This document shows, in pieces, positions 8,761-20,306 of a stretch of 64,000 bases of DNA (its first letter is position 1; each line of letters opens with the position of its first letter). Both the position numbers and the translations under genes were made by a program. The notes under the pieces are model-generated. The model did not search any database. It saw nothing but the letters and a program-made list of their open reading frames with translations, and was not told where the DNA came from. This DNA comes from Choristoneura fumiferana (taxonomy: Eukaryota; Arthropoda; Insecta; Lepidoptera; Tortricidae): positions 8,390,168-8,454,167 of the forward strand of contig NC_133491.1 in NCBI RefSeq assembly GCF_025370935.1, given 5' to 3'.

Positions 8761-10766
8761 AGATAAGTTATATAGTATTATGTACTCATGTAGGTGCGAG
8801 TAAGCGTCTTCTGCTCCCCGTACTAGTATAAAACTGTATCACGGTGGAACAGGATTCGCCGTTATCTTTAACTTACCTAAAATCTATTAAAGTTAAACAA
8901 AACTATAACATAACTATTTAATTACTTATAAACGATCACCCAAATGCGGGTAAGCGTAACATAAGAATGAGAACAAAAGATGGCAGGTAGTAACCATGCC
9001 GAGCCAGTAGTAAACACATAGTATATGCAGAATTGACATATCAATCTTTACCGCTATACAGTACAGTAACGTAACCGAACAACGACTATTATGACCAATT
9101 ACTGGAGTAATCAAATCACGAGTTATTGTTAAATTAAATATAGGTAGAGTTTATTTTTCTACTTTTTTTTCAATAAAGAGTTCGCAATCATACATAATAT
9201 AGGTGTAGAGTCAGCATGTAACGTGTTAAGGCTTTGACTTAACCATTGAAACTAGATTTATGTTTTCCGGCAAGTGGTTTCACACTATGAGTTAATGTAA
9301 GGTGATATATCACCACCCAAGTTGTATTGCTCGTTACGCGAGTGTTCGACAAATCGACACAGAATGGCAACATTATAAAATGTTAACGGCATTAGCTATA
9401 GGTATCAGGGTCATGATATCTTTTTACGGCTCAAAAGCGCAATATGTTTCGTTTTATTTACTGCAGACTATAAATTTACTTTATGACTATCTTATTTCGC
9501 GAAGAAAGACGCGACACCTTAGCGATGGTGGAGGTTTTTTCACATTTGTCAGTCAATAAAAACAATTTTATTAGCATTTTGCGACGATGGCCGGCGCGTT
9601 TCATGCATCGCGGAGCTTTGTTTGATGCGATCCAATAAAATCTCTTGTCTATAGCTAACAACCAAATATTGAGTTTCCAGGCGGCTATTATTTTCAATGT
9701 TTCGTCCGCTTTTCGACGAATCTATAACTACGCCAACATCGGAGATTAATTTAGGAGAACGGCAGAATTAAAATAACGTACGATTCCAATAAATATTGGA
9801 GATAATAAAAAGCGTTAGGGTAAATGATATTCATATGATTTTTCTTCATGAAATCAAAGCGCTGTACATAAATTCGCAATTCGGCAATGTTGTTTTGAGT
9901 TAGCTTTATCTCATAAAACAAACCAACCGGCCGTGAAGCCATGAAAGCAATGGAACCATTTGCATTTTATTGGAATACATTCGCATTTACACATCAAAAG
10001 AATCCGATCATCGACATCGAAATTAACAATAACGGACGGCGAAAACAATCACCATAATATTAAGCCAATAGATACAAGTTATTAGATGTTGTATGTTAGG
10101 GTCCCGTCTTCAAAATGTTGGTATGTGCACGGCTTAGGTTCTCTGTTAGGTCTCTATTTCCAGTGGTCTTCTTGATTTGAAAATTACTTAGGTATACATT
10201 ATAGTCTGTTCGCCGTCAGTTGATAGAAAATATAATAATATAAAAGTTACAGGCTTTAACAGATAAAATACAGTAAAACAATAATTGTAAAACACCGTAT
10301 AATTGTAAAGCGTGTTTATAAAACATAAAACAAATGCGATTAACCAACTGACACTCTCAAAGCCCATTCTAGAACAAAATGGTACCTAATAATGATCGCT
10401 GCGTCCGCGTGCTCCACGGGCCGCGCGCTTGGCAAGGACTGAATGCCTGGTCCCACGAAACTCATTCCGCGTGATAAGCGTTGCCTGTAGTACGGTGTGC
10501 GATAATCGAGAGACAGTTGCTACTTACAGACTTCATTTTTTTTATTTGTAGTCAACAAAAAAACATTTTAACAGAAACTTGTTTTTAATGCAATATATTC
10601 TGAAGATACAGAGGGACATGTCAATACCTTATACGGTGAAATGATATGACGTTAAAACATTTTCTTTATTTGGTATGGGAAAGTTACTTTTCTTACGGGG
10701 AAATCTATTTACATAATGTAGATTAACTTCGAAGAAAAACTTGGTGCAGTTACCGGGAAATCAATG
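8761..10766. other. No gene recognised
   Basis: Mostly AT-rich. A locally GC-rich patch near 10390-10490 includes a 32-codon frame from ATG 10379 that I cannot match to any family. Confidence 0.4.
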
Positions 10767-10953
10767 AGGGTTTACCGACAGGTAGAATATTGCTGAATGG
10801 CGTTAGTATCGTAAGATCCACTAGATATTATAGTATGGGTTGCGATTGGCTCATTTAGTTTTAATAAACCAATGCCAAACGTGACTCTAATGTCAAAGTT
10901 GTTGAAGGGCCCTCATGGTACCAGCGTCAACAAGCCTATCACAGAGAACCTCA
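10767..10953. mobile_element. GGTTTCTG-type MITE, uninterrupted copy
   Basis: The left part, GGTTTACCGACAGG then GGCGTTAGTATCG, is imperfectly complementary to the right part ending GTCAACAAGCC...AGAGAACC. The middle contains GCGATTGGCTCATTTAGTTT and AAACCAATGCCAAACGTGAC. The same blocks in the same order lie at 18167-18741, where they are split by another MITE. No protein is encoded. Confidence 0.6.
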
Positions 10954-10959
10954 CTATAC

Positions 10960-11195
10960 TTTTTTTTATTCGACTGGATAGCAAACGAGCAAGTGGGTCT
11001 CCTGATGGTCAGAGATCACCACCGCCCATAAACATCTGCAACACCAGGGGTATTGCAGATGAATTGCCAACCTAGAAGCGTAAGATGGGATACCTCAAGT
11101 GCCAGTAATTTCACCGGCTGTCTTACTCTCCACGCCGATACACAGCAGTGCAAGCACTGCTGCTTCACGGCAGGATTAGCGAGCAAGATGGTGGT
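10960..11195 (-). mobile_element. GATGGTAAGAGATC lepidopteran repeat, copy 1
   Basis: Starts with a T-run (a poly-A tail when read on the minus strand), then CTGGATAGCAAACGAGCAAG, ATAAACATCTGCAACACC and GGGGTATTGCAGATG. It continues through CCAGTAATTTCACCGG to GCAGGATTAGCGAGCAAGAT. It is the longest of four copies in the window. A poly-A 3' end suggests a retroposon; the class is not settled. Confidence 0.75.
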
Positions 11196-11222
11196 GGTGG
11201 TGATGGTGATGGTGATGATGAT
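11188..11222. repeat. GGT/GAT microsatellite
   Basis: Imperfect trinucleotide repeat at the 5' edge of the neighbouring minus-strand repeat. Confidence 0.8.
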
Positions 11223-11558
11223 ACGTATGCATTGTAGAAGAAAGAACGACAATATCTTAAGGGGGACAAGTTGAAAAAGTGTTCGGTTTTAAACGGCAAA
11301 TAACTGATCCAAATCCCCCCTGACTGGCGCTAAAGTAGCAAAAGTGTCCGAAATAATTTAGTAAATATAATCCTAAAATAACTGATACGATAAAACATTT
11401 ATTATAAATCTATTTGCTTAAGAACTTACAGAATTGAATATGTATCTATTGGGGTAGATATACATTAGGTTTATTTTATAAAATAATCGTAGAAATTTAC
11501 TACTCGAGTAAATCGAATTATATCTAACGTAGTATAACAAATGTAACACTTATATCAA
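11223..11558. other. No gene recognised
   Basis: Nothing supported. Confidence 0.4.
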
Positions 11559-11805
11559 ACTAGCTTTTGCCCACGGCTTCGCCCGCGTGGAATTCGGTTA
11601 TCGCGCGCTGTTCCCTCGGGAACTGTGCATTTTCCCGGGATAAAAAGTAGCCTTTGTAACTCTCTGGCCCATAAACTATCTCTATGCCAAATATCAAGTC
11701 GATCCGTCGCTCCGTTTCGACGTGAAACACGGACAAACATACACACAAACGTACAAACACACAAACACACACACTTCGCATTTATAGTATTAGTATATCT
11801 ATCAT
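11559..11805 (-). mobile_element. CTAGT-ended lepidopteran repeat, near full-length
   Basis: Opens with ACTAGCTTTTGCCCACGGCT (the complement of the CTAGT end). It passes through TTCCCGGGATAAAAAGTAGC and CGTCGCTCCGTTTCGACGTG and closes with TTCGCATTTATAGTATTAGT. CA-rich sequence (11735-11775) sits near its 5' end. Both family ends are present, making it one of the most complete copies. Confidence 0.75.
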
Positions 11806-12737
11806 TTCATTACACACCCAAAAATACGTAGTAAAAAGTTCTCTGTTCTGTAGGTAATGTTTAGCATCGTCATTCATTCATATTCCTTGTGCGCGGATAA
11901 CTTTGTTTTAGTTGTCTTGTCTTCTTCCTGTTTTACTTATACTTTGGGACAAAAATAGGATCTGGTTTTTACCTGGTTTTCTTGCTTAAACTAAGTCAAA
12001 AGATTTAATATGAGACTCAATCATAGCAAAAAGAAACCAGAAAGAAAAATTATACACCTAGTAGGTACATAACCTCGTTTCTGAAAGAATCATTTTTTTT
12101 TAAATTTAAGAAAAAGTTATGTCGGATTTCCACAATTCAACATCACGTTCGAAATTCAAAATTTGTTTTCACGCTTACGGTAAAAAGCACTTTTCCGCAC
12201 AGATTTCGAAGAAGAAAGACAACTTTTGCGAGCTAGTGAGTGTAGGTATGAGATGTTACGAGCGGTAATTCAAGAGAAATAAAATTTTGCACGGGAGAAT
12301 GAAGAATATTGTGAAATTTTCGTTCAATTGTCAAATCAAATGGTTTACTCGGTTAAGGACTAGTAAGAAGATTTACTCTTTAGTCCATTTATAGGCAAAA
12401 TAATGATAGCTGTATATATAAGTAATGTAATCTAATTAAACAAACGTAATTACTCCGAGAGTTTGCTTTGTTAGTTTAATTAGTTAATTCAAAATGTAAG
12501 TTTGTAGACATTATTAACTTGAACAGACCAAAAATGCAAATAACTGATCGTATTTCGTAAGTAAATTAAAATTAAAATGGAAATGTGAAATGGAGCCCAA
12601 AAGGCTTGTTGTGGAATAGCGATGCTGATTTGTTGAGAGAGATACCTTAAGGCCCTTTGGCCTCCAGGGTCGACCAGGGGACGCATTTTCGTAGGCACAT
12701 TACTAGAAAATATAAAAGTGTTAAAAATATGTCTATT
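11806..12737. other. No gene recognised
   Basis: No supported feature. A short GC-rich patch at 12650-12690 contains the palindrome-like AAGGCCCTTTGGCCT. Confidence 0.4.
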
Positions 12738-12885
12738 GTTTTTTTTTCATGCGACTGGATGGCAAACGAGCAAGTGGGTCTCCTGATGGTAAGAGATCAC
12801 CACCACCCATAAACATCTGCAACACCAGGGGTATTGCAGATGCGTTGCCAACCTAGAGGCCTAAGATGGAATACCTCAAGTTACA
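12738..12885 (-). mobile_element. GATGGTAAGAGATC lepidopteran repeat, copy 2
   Basis: T-run, GCGACTGGATGGCAAACGAG, CTCCTGATGGTAAGAGATCA, ATAAACATCTGCAACACC, GATGCGTTGCCAACCTAGAG, then a break at ACCTCAAGTT. It is truncated at its 5' end compared with copy 1. Confidence 0.75.
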
Positions 12886-14036
12886 AAAGTTCTTTTGTAA
12901 CAACACACATACTTAGCTCAATTTTTTTTTTGATTCGTTAACAAGATTAATTAAGAGCTTTTATACTCGTAATGTTCTATTCGCGTTTCAAATTCAGCAC
13001 AATTTTATTTTAGCATTTTTGGAAGGGAATTTTACAGATGCGATGCGAAAATTGGTTACAGGCGCTTGTAAGCGTAACTGTGTGATGTAGGTGTACTTAT
13101 TATATTTTAAATTTTTAGTTTGTGTTACTAAATCAGTAACTACACCTTCTGCTATATTTGCACTTACTATGAGGCGAGGAAGAGGTCGATTGCTGATCAG
13201 CTCGTAAATAATAAGTATGTGTTTTATGTGTATCGAATATGTGTAAATTATTGTTTCTCTCTCTCTCTCTTTCTCTCTATAATGCCAACAGATCCCATTG
13301 ATCCAGGGTCCATGACTGATACTGAGATTGACTGGGATTTTTAAGACTAAAAATATTAGCCATGAAGAATTTTTCAAATAAATTAGAACAGTCGATTTCG
13401 TTTGTAATAGAGAATAATGTATAATCGACTAAAAAAATCCTTTGTCACTTCAATGTGACGGTTAGCTTTTGTCTTTTTTTCTGATGCAAGAACTGTCATA
13501 AAAATGGTAAAGCACTTGCTTACTCAATTATACCTACTCATACAACATCCCACGCCATTTCTCCGCTAATCCGTGCATAACTAAATCTCAAGATCGTTAG
13601 AAACCCAATCATCCCCTGTTTAAATTCAGTTTAGTTGCACTGATTTATTTCCAAAATTAAATTTGGCTTCAATTCAATCCAATCTAAAACAGATTTACAA
13701 GATTCATTTTCTCAGGCTTCCAAAATACAGAAATAATTTTCATAAATTATTATGTTATAAGCCGTTTACGGGTTTCATGTGATCAAGTTGTAAATTTGAT
13801 TTGAGGGTGTAAACATGCGTGGAAAAATACGTAGACATTTAACATGGTTCAAAATTAAAACGAAGGTTAATAATCCTTTTAGGGGTTAGATCGCCTTTGT
13901 TTATCTGTTTTGGCCTTTAATCTGTTAATTATATCTTACAATAAGTACAGGCCACCCCGAGCTTGAGGAGGTGTTCTGCTCAATAAAATGAGACTGAATT
14001 TGTAATTAGTTATACATAGATACATATATTTACAAA
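12886..14036. other. No gene; CT microsatellite inside
   Basis: A CT-rich microsatellite lies at 13255-13279. The rest gives no recognisable coding or repeat signal. A 127-codon minus frame at 12994-13377 runs through the microsatellite and looks like chance. Confidence 0.45.
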
Positions 14037-14040
14037 AACG

Positions 14041-14172
14041 GCACCTCACCAAACGGTGGACCACATTATCCAACACTGTCCAATCAGAAAGTACAACGGC
14101 GACCCTCATGACTTGCTCATCCTTTCAGACAACGCAGCCCAATGGGTCAAGACTTTAGATATAGTATTATAA
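14041..14172 (+). pseudogene. Jockey-type LINE reverse transcriptase, C-terminal end
   Basis: A clean frame reads GAPHQTVDHIIQHCPIRKYN then GDPHDLLILSDNAAQWVKTL and DIVL before TAA (14170-14172). The H-x3-H/C spacing in HQTVDHIIQHCP, after a residue where a cysteine is usual, is the zinc-binding-like tail of Jockey/CR1-group LINE polymerases. The short 3' region to about 14225 ends in AATAAATAAAT. The element is severely 5'-truncated, beginning near 14036. Confidence 0.8.
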
Positions 14173-14225
14173 TGTAAACGATTTGACATTCTTCTATGCC
14201 GTACGATTAAATAAATAAATACAAA
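14173..14225 (+). mobile_element. 3' untranslated tail of the Jockey-type LINE
   Basis: Directly follows the stop codon. It carries ATTAAATAAATAAATAC, consistent with a polyadenylation signal and short A-rich tail, and belongs to the 14041-14172 remnant. Confidence 0.65.
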
Positions 14226-15529
14226 AACATAACACCCACAAAGACCATTCTTAGTCATGTTGACGTACTTTCCCCCCCCCCTCGTCTGCTCCAATAAAGA
14301 TAACAAATGAAGAACAAAAACTCTACCATATTTTAAATCTATCACCCTTTCTTTCCGCAGTCAGTCTTAGTCCATTCGAATGGCCGTAACGACCCCCGAG
14401 TGACATGGTCGCGAGGATGATTCGTTCGGTCGGGATCTTAACTAATTACTCTCAGGGGAACCTAAATCGTTGGGATTATCAAGCATATAAACCGAAGCTT
14501 TCGCGAAACATCCTTTGTTTGTTAATGCCTTAAATTAACACTCATTCAGCCGTTATTGAGAGTAAATGGCTGTGCCGTTAGCGTCATAGATTATTGTAAG
14601 AATCGCTGCGTCTGTCGTTGTTTATAGTACTTTTTGGAAACCACATCTGTTATCTGTGCCTCATAAAATTGCACTGCACTTTATTATTTATGATCAAAAC
14701 GAATTACACGTATGCATGTCGGAGCACCAATTTTTCATGAAGATTTGTTACCTATCAAAGTACGGTTGTATAAAAATATAGCCAGACAGGTAGGCAGATG
14801 TGTAAGGAGTGCTCACTTTTGGGTTTGAATGTGTTTTCAGCGTAACCTAACCTATGAATAAACAACAAAAAGTGGGAAGACAAGCAAACTGTAGATAACA
14901 TTTCTATTTCCCTTGCTACAAGTGCACTTGCCATTAGTAGTTTGAGTTTTTTTTCACACAACTTCTTTGAATCATCAATTTTCTTGTAACATAAGTTATA
15001 CCCATACATCTTTATGCAGCTGTTAAGTTTCATTATTACCGCAAAGAGCGTCCAAATTACAAAATTCAAGGGTCTCCTCGGCACGAGCCATCTGCAAGTG
15101 ACGACTGCCAGAAAACAATCCCACGTCTGTCTGCAGCACGTGTCAATCAACACGCAAGTGTGATAGTTATTTGAAATTTTTACGGCTACGTTAGTTTTGA
15201 GTGTTAGAAATTATGATAAATACGGCAAAAATTGGAATGCTACAGTTTTTTCACGCTGATATCCAAAACAACCATTTAGCTCGAAAAAGATACTCGATAT
15301 TAGTTAAAACTGGCACTTTATACATTTTTCAATATTCTGCATATGAATCCCTGAATCGATTAATGGAAATACAAAATATTTTTAAAATCTTATCCAAGGA
15401 CTCGTCATACCATGAAATAGACGGTTTTTTTTAAAATAAAAACTTAAAAGGAAAAAATAAATCTAGTGGTCTAGAACTTAGTCAAGTAAACTAAACCTTA
15501 ACAGTTGGGAGCCATTAAATATATTCGTT
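14226..15529. other. No gene recognised
   Basis: Includes a C10 run at 14272-14281. A 132-codon minus frame (14755-15153) has hydrophobic stretches but no motif I recognise and poor codon regularity; I do not call it a gene. Confidence 0.4.
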
Positions 15530-15653
15530 TGGTATACAGATACTTTGAGTCCCGGGGAAGAACAGGATAGTTTTTGTCCTGGAAAATTGCATACTACCCG
15601 CATAATAGCGATAACGGAATTCTACGCGGACGGAGTCGGAGGCAATAGCTAGT
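15530..15653 (+). mobile_element. CTAGT-ended lepidopteran repeat, 3' part
   Basis: TCCTGGAAAATTGCATACTA, GAATTCTACGCGGACGGAGT and the terminal AATAGCTAGT mark the family end. The 5' half is absent. Confidence 0.6.
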
Positions 15654-16255
15654 GGTAAATAAAATGAGAGGCTGACAAATAAAATTAACTTTCTTTTTGT
15701 TTTAATATAAGTAAGCACAAGAAGAAAAACACAAAAAAAAAGCAGTTTTTGTCCTAATAAAAAATGTTTTCTTTGAATAAATTTTCCTATCTTCAGTATT
15801 GAGAGTACCTCCCTCGAGATAGCGTGAAAATTTTCCACCCTGTAAATTGACTATAAAAAGTTCTAAAAACACAGGATTTTTTTTTCAAATCGGTCTGTAG
15901 CACGCTTCATCAAGAATGTGATAATGTATAGTGGGGTGGGAGGCACGCAACTAAATTAGTCTGCGGTCAAATTTGCGGCCCCATAATTTTCATTGTTCAC
16001 CTCTAATCTCAAAATACCTGTACAGTTATTTTTATGAAAGTATGTCATTATTTTGATCATTTATTTTATTTAAAACTCACATGATGTAACCGATACTGTC
16101 TGACTACTAGATGATAAATGGGCATTTTTAAAACTTGATGTGTATATTAAACACGATGATTGTAGTTTTGTGGATAGAGGATGAGGGTTCGTGAGGTAAA
16201 AATTATTTAGTAAAGAAACGGTTTAATAAAGATAATAGGAGTAAAAACAAAATTT
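15654..16255. other. No gene recognised
   Basis: Nothing supported. Confidence 0.4.
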
Positions 16256-16435
16256 GGTAGTACAATACAATACAATACAGTACAATACAATACAATAGAC
16301 TCTTTATTGTACCTACACCAGAAATAGTAAGCGATACAGAAAACAGATAAACAGAGGGAAAATTACAAGGTAAGCAATAGGCGGGCTTATCGCTTAAGAG
16401 CGATCTCTTCCAGGCAACCTTACAAAGGTTTGAGG
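16256..16435 (-). mobile_element. LINE 3' end with TACAATA tail, copy 1
   Basis: ACAATACAATACAATACAGT at the left is the pentamer tail of a minus-oriented LINE. CTCTTTATTGTACC, AATAGTAAGCGATACAGAAA, TTACAAGGTAAGCAATAGGC and GAGCGATCTCTTCCAGGC follow. The same blocks recur at 41051-41200. Only the 3' untranslated region remains; the clade is not provable from it. Confidence 0.7.
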
Positions 16436-16510
16436 TTAGAACGCTAAATACGAGTAAGCTGCTGTAATGCGAAGGACTCCTGATACAGGTATCTCAATAT
16501 GTTATTAGGA

Positions 16511-16605
16511 GGTGCCGGGGGACCGCTGGCTAAGGTTAATACTTTAAAAAATACAACATACTTATGTACTTTAGTTTCCTGTTACCTTAGCGGTCCCCCG
16601 ACACC
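16511..16605. repeat. GC-rich inverted repeat
   Basis: GGTGCCGGGGGACCGCT (16511-16527) pairs with AGCGGTCCCCCGACACC (16589-16605) at 16 of 17 positions around an AT-rich spacer. It resembles a very small MITE; no target duplication was identified. Confidence 0.6.
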
Positions 16606-16639
16606 GACGACGCTTAGATAAAAAAATATTACTAGGTAC

Positions 16640-16742
16640 TTATACGAAATAACTTAGGCTAATTTTGCGGGAAATCAGCATAGTCCCCGCGGGATAGTGA
16701 AAAACGAATTCTTCGCAGATGAAGTCGCAGGCAACTGCTAGG
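16640..16742 (+). mobile_element. CTAGT-ended lepidopteran repeat, 3' end
   Basis: TTTTGCGGGAAATCAGCATA, GTCCCCGCGGGATAGT, CGAATTCTTCGCAGATGAAG and the end GCAACTGCTAGG. A diverged 3' fragment of the family. Confidence 0.5.
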
Positions 16743-16795
16743 TAGTGCATAATTATTTTTTACTTTTTAGTTGTCTTTTTGGGGGCATTTTTTGT

Positions 16796-17140
16796 CAGCG
16801 TTTTTTTGTGTCGGGGGTTTTTTAAATTTTAAATTTAAGTTTTCATCAATTGCCATCAGGTGGCCTACTCTTTACCCATTATCATAATAATGACCTAACC
16901 AAACCAACAAAAGGTTGGAAAACCCCCGACTTTGTCACTTCAAAGTTCAATAGCTCAAAAACGTCTGAACCGATTTTGATCAAACATATCTAAGAACCTT
17001 CGGTAGAAACCCTGATTTAAATAAAAAAAACCGCATTCAAATCGGTCTACCCGTTTATAAGCTACGATGCCACAGACAGACAGACACACATAGCGGTCAA
17101 ACTTATATTAAGCACCCCTCTTTTTGCGAAGGGGGTTAAA
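16796..17140 (+). mobile_element. Lepidopteran repeat with CGGGGGTT ends
   Basis: GTGTCGGGGGTTTTTTAAAT near the left, then GCCATCAGGTGGCCTACTCT, AAAAGGTTGGAAAACCCCCG, GTCTGAACCGATTTTGATC, CAGACAGACAGACACACATA and finally TTTTTGCGAAGGGGGTTAAA. I recognise the blocks as a recurrent lepidopteran repeat, but its class is unknown to me. No coding frame. Confidence 0.5.
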
Positions 17141-17536
17141 AAAATCACTAGCTTTAGTTCTCTTTATTGCAAAATCAGAATCCTTATTTCACCCATTTCT
17201 TTCAGGTTATCATATCGATGCATTATATTGTTGATTAAAGTACGAACAATAAATGCTCAGAATTTCTCACCCTTTTAAACTCTGAACACAACCTATTTTA
17301 TTTACTTACTTAAACGAGCACGTATTGTATTGCAAGCCACGTTCGTTGGCAATAAAAGTGGGGCTATCTTTATTCTGCGATCGGCCTACGCATTCATTGC
17401 CGCTAGGCTTTTGGTCAAAAGTCCATTTTATATTGGACTAATGCCACAACAAGCTATACTCGTAAAACTAAATTTAATGCAAATATTTTTGCTGATTAAT
17501 ACTTTTTGTTGACTGCACAGCTAAATCCCACTAATG
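17141..17536. other. No gene recognised
   Basis: Nothing supported. Confidence 0.4.
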
Positions 17537-17640
17537 ATAGGTATATGCGAAAGTTTTGTAAGTCTGTTTGTTTATTACCTCATCACGTCAACATCCTCAA
17601 CCCGCTGAACCGATTTAGATTAAATTTGGTATAAGTACTG
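17537..17640 (+). mobile_element. CTAGT-ended lepidopteran repeat, 5' fragment
   Basis: ATGCGAAAGTTTTGTAAGTC, CGCTGAACCGATTTAGATTA and AATTTGGTATAAG represent the 5' half of the family. Confidence 0.5.
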
Positions 17641-18166
17641 TAAATATTGTGTCACATTTTTCTATATTTTGAACTAGAAAATACGAGTAGAGGCACATTT
17701 TCTCTTACTCGCATTGCAGAATTAACCCTAAACAAACAGGCTCAGTATTATGCCATCAAAGTTCGCACACCTTGTCTAATTTTCGATACTCAACCTTACC
17801 TATATATGTACTCTGTGACCTTACACACCTTTGCTCACAAGTCAGACATGGAACGGTGGGTGGATCGTAATTCTTTCAGTGGATATGAAATATAATTTCT
17901 TCCGCTGCGATTATGTTTCTAAATGAAACTTTAGTATTCACAAAGGTTTGAATCACGACAGAAACTTTCAAAGAATGTTAAGTACTTAAAAAGTGTTAGC
18001 GCGTAAAATGATGCCTGACTTATACCTAAATTTTTTAATAGCGTTGTGGATAAAAGAGTTTCGGGTCACTAAATGTTAAGCAGTCTCAGCCACCCAGGGA
18101 CACTCGCAGTTTCGCGGTAAGTAGTCACCGTTGCGTCACCGACTTACGTGTAGGTGTAAAAGAGTG
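17641..18166. other. No gene recognised
   Basis: Nothing supported. Confidence 0.4.
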
Positions 18167-18741
18167 AGGGTTTCTTGACAGGCAAAATATCGCTAGATGG
18201 AGTTAGTATCGCGAAGTCCAATGAGGGCTATCGCGTATGAATTCGCCACTAGAGGCGCTAGTGTAGCGTGAGGTCTCCGAAATGTCAAATCTCATAGTTT
18301 TTGGGTGAGCTACGCGGGTTTATTTATAATTAGAATAATTTTGTGAATATTTTGCAATATCTGAAATTAATTATGGCAAATATGCGTTCCGGGGCAATGA
18401 ATGTCTGTGTTTTGAGACAGTTTTGTCTTTCGGAAACCTTTGCCCTACCTTTTTTCCGAACAAAACGGGGACTATGCAACACTGTGGCATGCTCGATATT
18501 TTTATGGTACGGTTGCCTAAACTTTGTTTTCACGCCCGTAATAACAGACTTTGAAAGCCATACTTAAAAACCTCACGCAACAGTGCGCCATCTAGTGAGA
18601 CAAAAAACGATAGCCCTCATTTTCGTTAGTCTTGCTTGCGATTGGTGCATTTAGTTATTAAACCAATAAAAAGTGTGACGCATTCAAAGTTGTCAAACGA
18701 ATCTCACGATACTAGCGCCAACTAGCATGACACAGAAACCT
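18167..18741. mobile_element. GGTTTCTG-type MITE, interrupted copy
   Basis: The left part GGTTTCTTGACAGGC plus AGATGGAGTTAGTATCGCGA pairs imperfectly with the right end: GATACTAGCGCCAACTAGCA, then ACAGAAACC. TTGCGATTGGTGCATTTAGT and AAACCAATAAAAAGTGTGAC match blocks of the copy at 10767-10953. The element is split by a GAGGGCTATCG MITE (18220-18621), so it is the older of the two. Confidence 0.6.
18220..18621. mobile_element. GAGGGCTATCG MITE, copy 1
   Basis: Ends AATGAGGGCTATCG and CGATAGCCCTCATT are perfect inverted repeats. Imperfect pairing runs inward (CTAGAGGCGCTAGTGTAGCG against the complement of CGCAACAGTGCGCCATCTAG). The interior contains TTTTGGGTGAGCTACGCGGG and GAATATTTTGCAATATCTGA. 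The second copy is at 53798-54223. No transposase; the superfamily is not assigned. Confidence 0.75.
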
Positions 18742-18779
18742 TTATTAGTGTAAGTCGTTTATATAGACGCCGTCTTATT

Positions 18780-18905
18780 TAGCCAAAAAGCCAAAATGGC
18801 AAAAACGGAACCATTATAATCTCGCCATGACTGTCTGTCTTGTCTGTCCGTCCGCGTCTTTGCTCTGAGACTATAAGAGCTAGAAAGCTGTAATTTTGCA
18901 ATATT
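18780..18905 (-). mobile_element. GGTTCCGT-family repeat, 3' part
   Basis: AGCCAAAATGGCAAAAACGG, GTCTGTCCGTCCGCGTCTTT and GAGCTAGAAAGCTGTAATTT are the complement of the 3' third of the element seen complete at 49855-50428. Confidence 0.65.
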
Positions 18906-19127
18906 GGATGGATATACAGGGTGGAAAAATAAGTCGGGCCCTGGAGGGAAACTACCTTAAATCCTTAAGTTGGCTCATTTTACTTAAAGGAGACATTCCT
19001 TTATTTTTAAAAAGAAACAAAACTGCATTCAAAGATTTTCTTAAACTCGCTTGCTTCGCCCGGGACTCGAACCAACTAAAATTAAAAAAAACACTCCCTA
19101 TTTTATTATACTAATCGATAGGATTAT
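18906..19127. mobile_element. Probable dispersed repeat (ACAGGGTGGAAAAATAAGT type)
   Basis: ACAGGGTGGAAAAATAAGTC, CCCTGGAGGGAAACTACCTT and GCCCGGGACTCGAACC form a block I associate with lepidopteran repeats. The last motif is the complement of a tRNA B-box-like GGTTCGAGTCC, but no matching A box is visible on the minus strand, so a SINE call is not supported. Confidence 0.35.
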
Positions 19128-20241
19128 TATTCAGGATAACATTTCTCTTACAAACATTTGGTCTTACTCTCGTCTGTCGTACAAGATATTCTAGTTCTAA
19201 AAAGGTAACGCTGCATTGTTAAATTCTAAAATAGATCCGTGGTTGCGAGACTTTAGGCCACCATTTATTATTCGCGGTTGCCGGTTGGCAGTAAAGATAG
19301 AGGCTGACAAATGCGTTATAACGATTTGTTACATCCTTACGTTGGCATTAATTTATCGTACAGCGCATATTTCTAGATACGCGATGCTTTAAAGCCCACT
19401 CATATCCGGGACTGCTTTGTCTACCAGCTGTAATGTTATTTATGATGCAATAAAATCATATTATCTCCCCTAAGAAGACATAATAAATTTAATGTGCAGC
19501 TACAACGTTACTGTGGCATACTGCGTGCAGACCTTTTGTTTACTTTCACGCGGGTTATTTGCTCTTAACCAACCGGCGTGATAGGTACAGAAATGCATTC
19601 ATTTCTATTCAATGAATTAATTCATTGCTGTCCCCTGAAATCAATCAAATCAATCAATCATTTTTAATTTTGAAAATGAAAAAAAAAAGTGAGTGAAGTG
19701 AAAAGTGAAAGAAAAATAATTCAGTTGAAAATTGAATTAGGTAACAGTGATTTTACAATGAAGTATTTATCTGTCTCTTTCTAAAATGGGCTTCTCTATG
19801 GCGCAACATATATTAATAAGTCTTTATCTGTCTAATTTTGAATTTCAAACCTATATAACTCTGGTACCTATATGGGTAGCCTAAAAATAGTTCTTCCATT
19901 CTATAACACGCATTGGCAAGCTTTGATTTATAAAATAAATAAATAAATAGTCAAATATCGTATTAAACTGTATTTTATTTTTTATTTTGCATTTTAAACT
20001 TTGTATTGCATTATGAAATTCTTCAAACCAATCTGGTTGAATGACTAAGAACAAACGAAAATTTATTAGTAATTCATTAAAAATACCAAAAATCATGTCT
20101 TAATCGATATTAATTAATTACATAAAATATCCGAATTCGGATGGTGACTAAAAATATTACTTCGTACCTAATTCTAAAATGATGATACTCGTAGGTATAC
20201 GAACGAATAGTTCACAACGCGTTAAGCGAAAGAATATCTCC
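19128..20241. other. No gene recognised
   Basis: Nothing supported beyond short AATC repeats near 19639-19660. Confidence 0.4.
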
Positions 20242-20306
20242 CTTTGCGACAAAACTGTGATATCTGTAAAATCGCAACTTTGGAGATTAGCAGTTTTGTC
20301 GCAAAG
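20242..20306. repeat. Perfect 16-bp inverted repeat
   Basis: CTTTGCGACAAAACTG (20242-20257) and its exact complement CAGTTTTGTCGCAAAG (20291-20306) bracket a 33-nt spacer that itself contains partly complementary bases. It is either a small foldback element or an RNA hairpin source; no flanking duplication was seen. Confidence 0.7.

Noticed and set aside
12994..13377. 127-codon minus-strand frame
   Set aside because: It reads through a CT microsatellite (EKEREREiT-like stretch) and matches nothing known to me.
14755..15153. 132-codon minus-strand frame
   Set aside because: One of the longest frames in the window, but it has no motif, no splice context and an AT-driven composition. Length alone is not enough.
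18330..18567. Overlapping frames on both strands, similar to frames at 53922-54168
   Set aside because: They seem conserved only because both lie inside copies of the same GAGGGCTATCG MITE.
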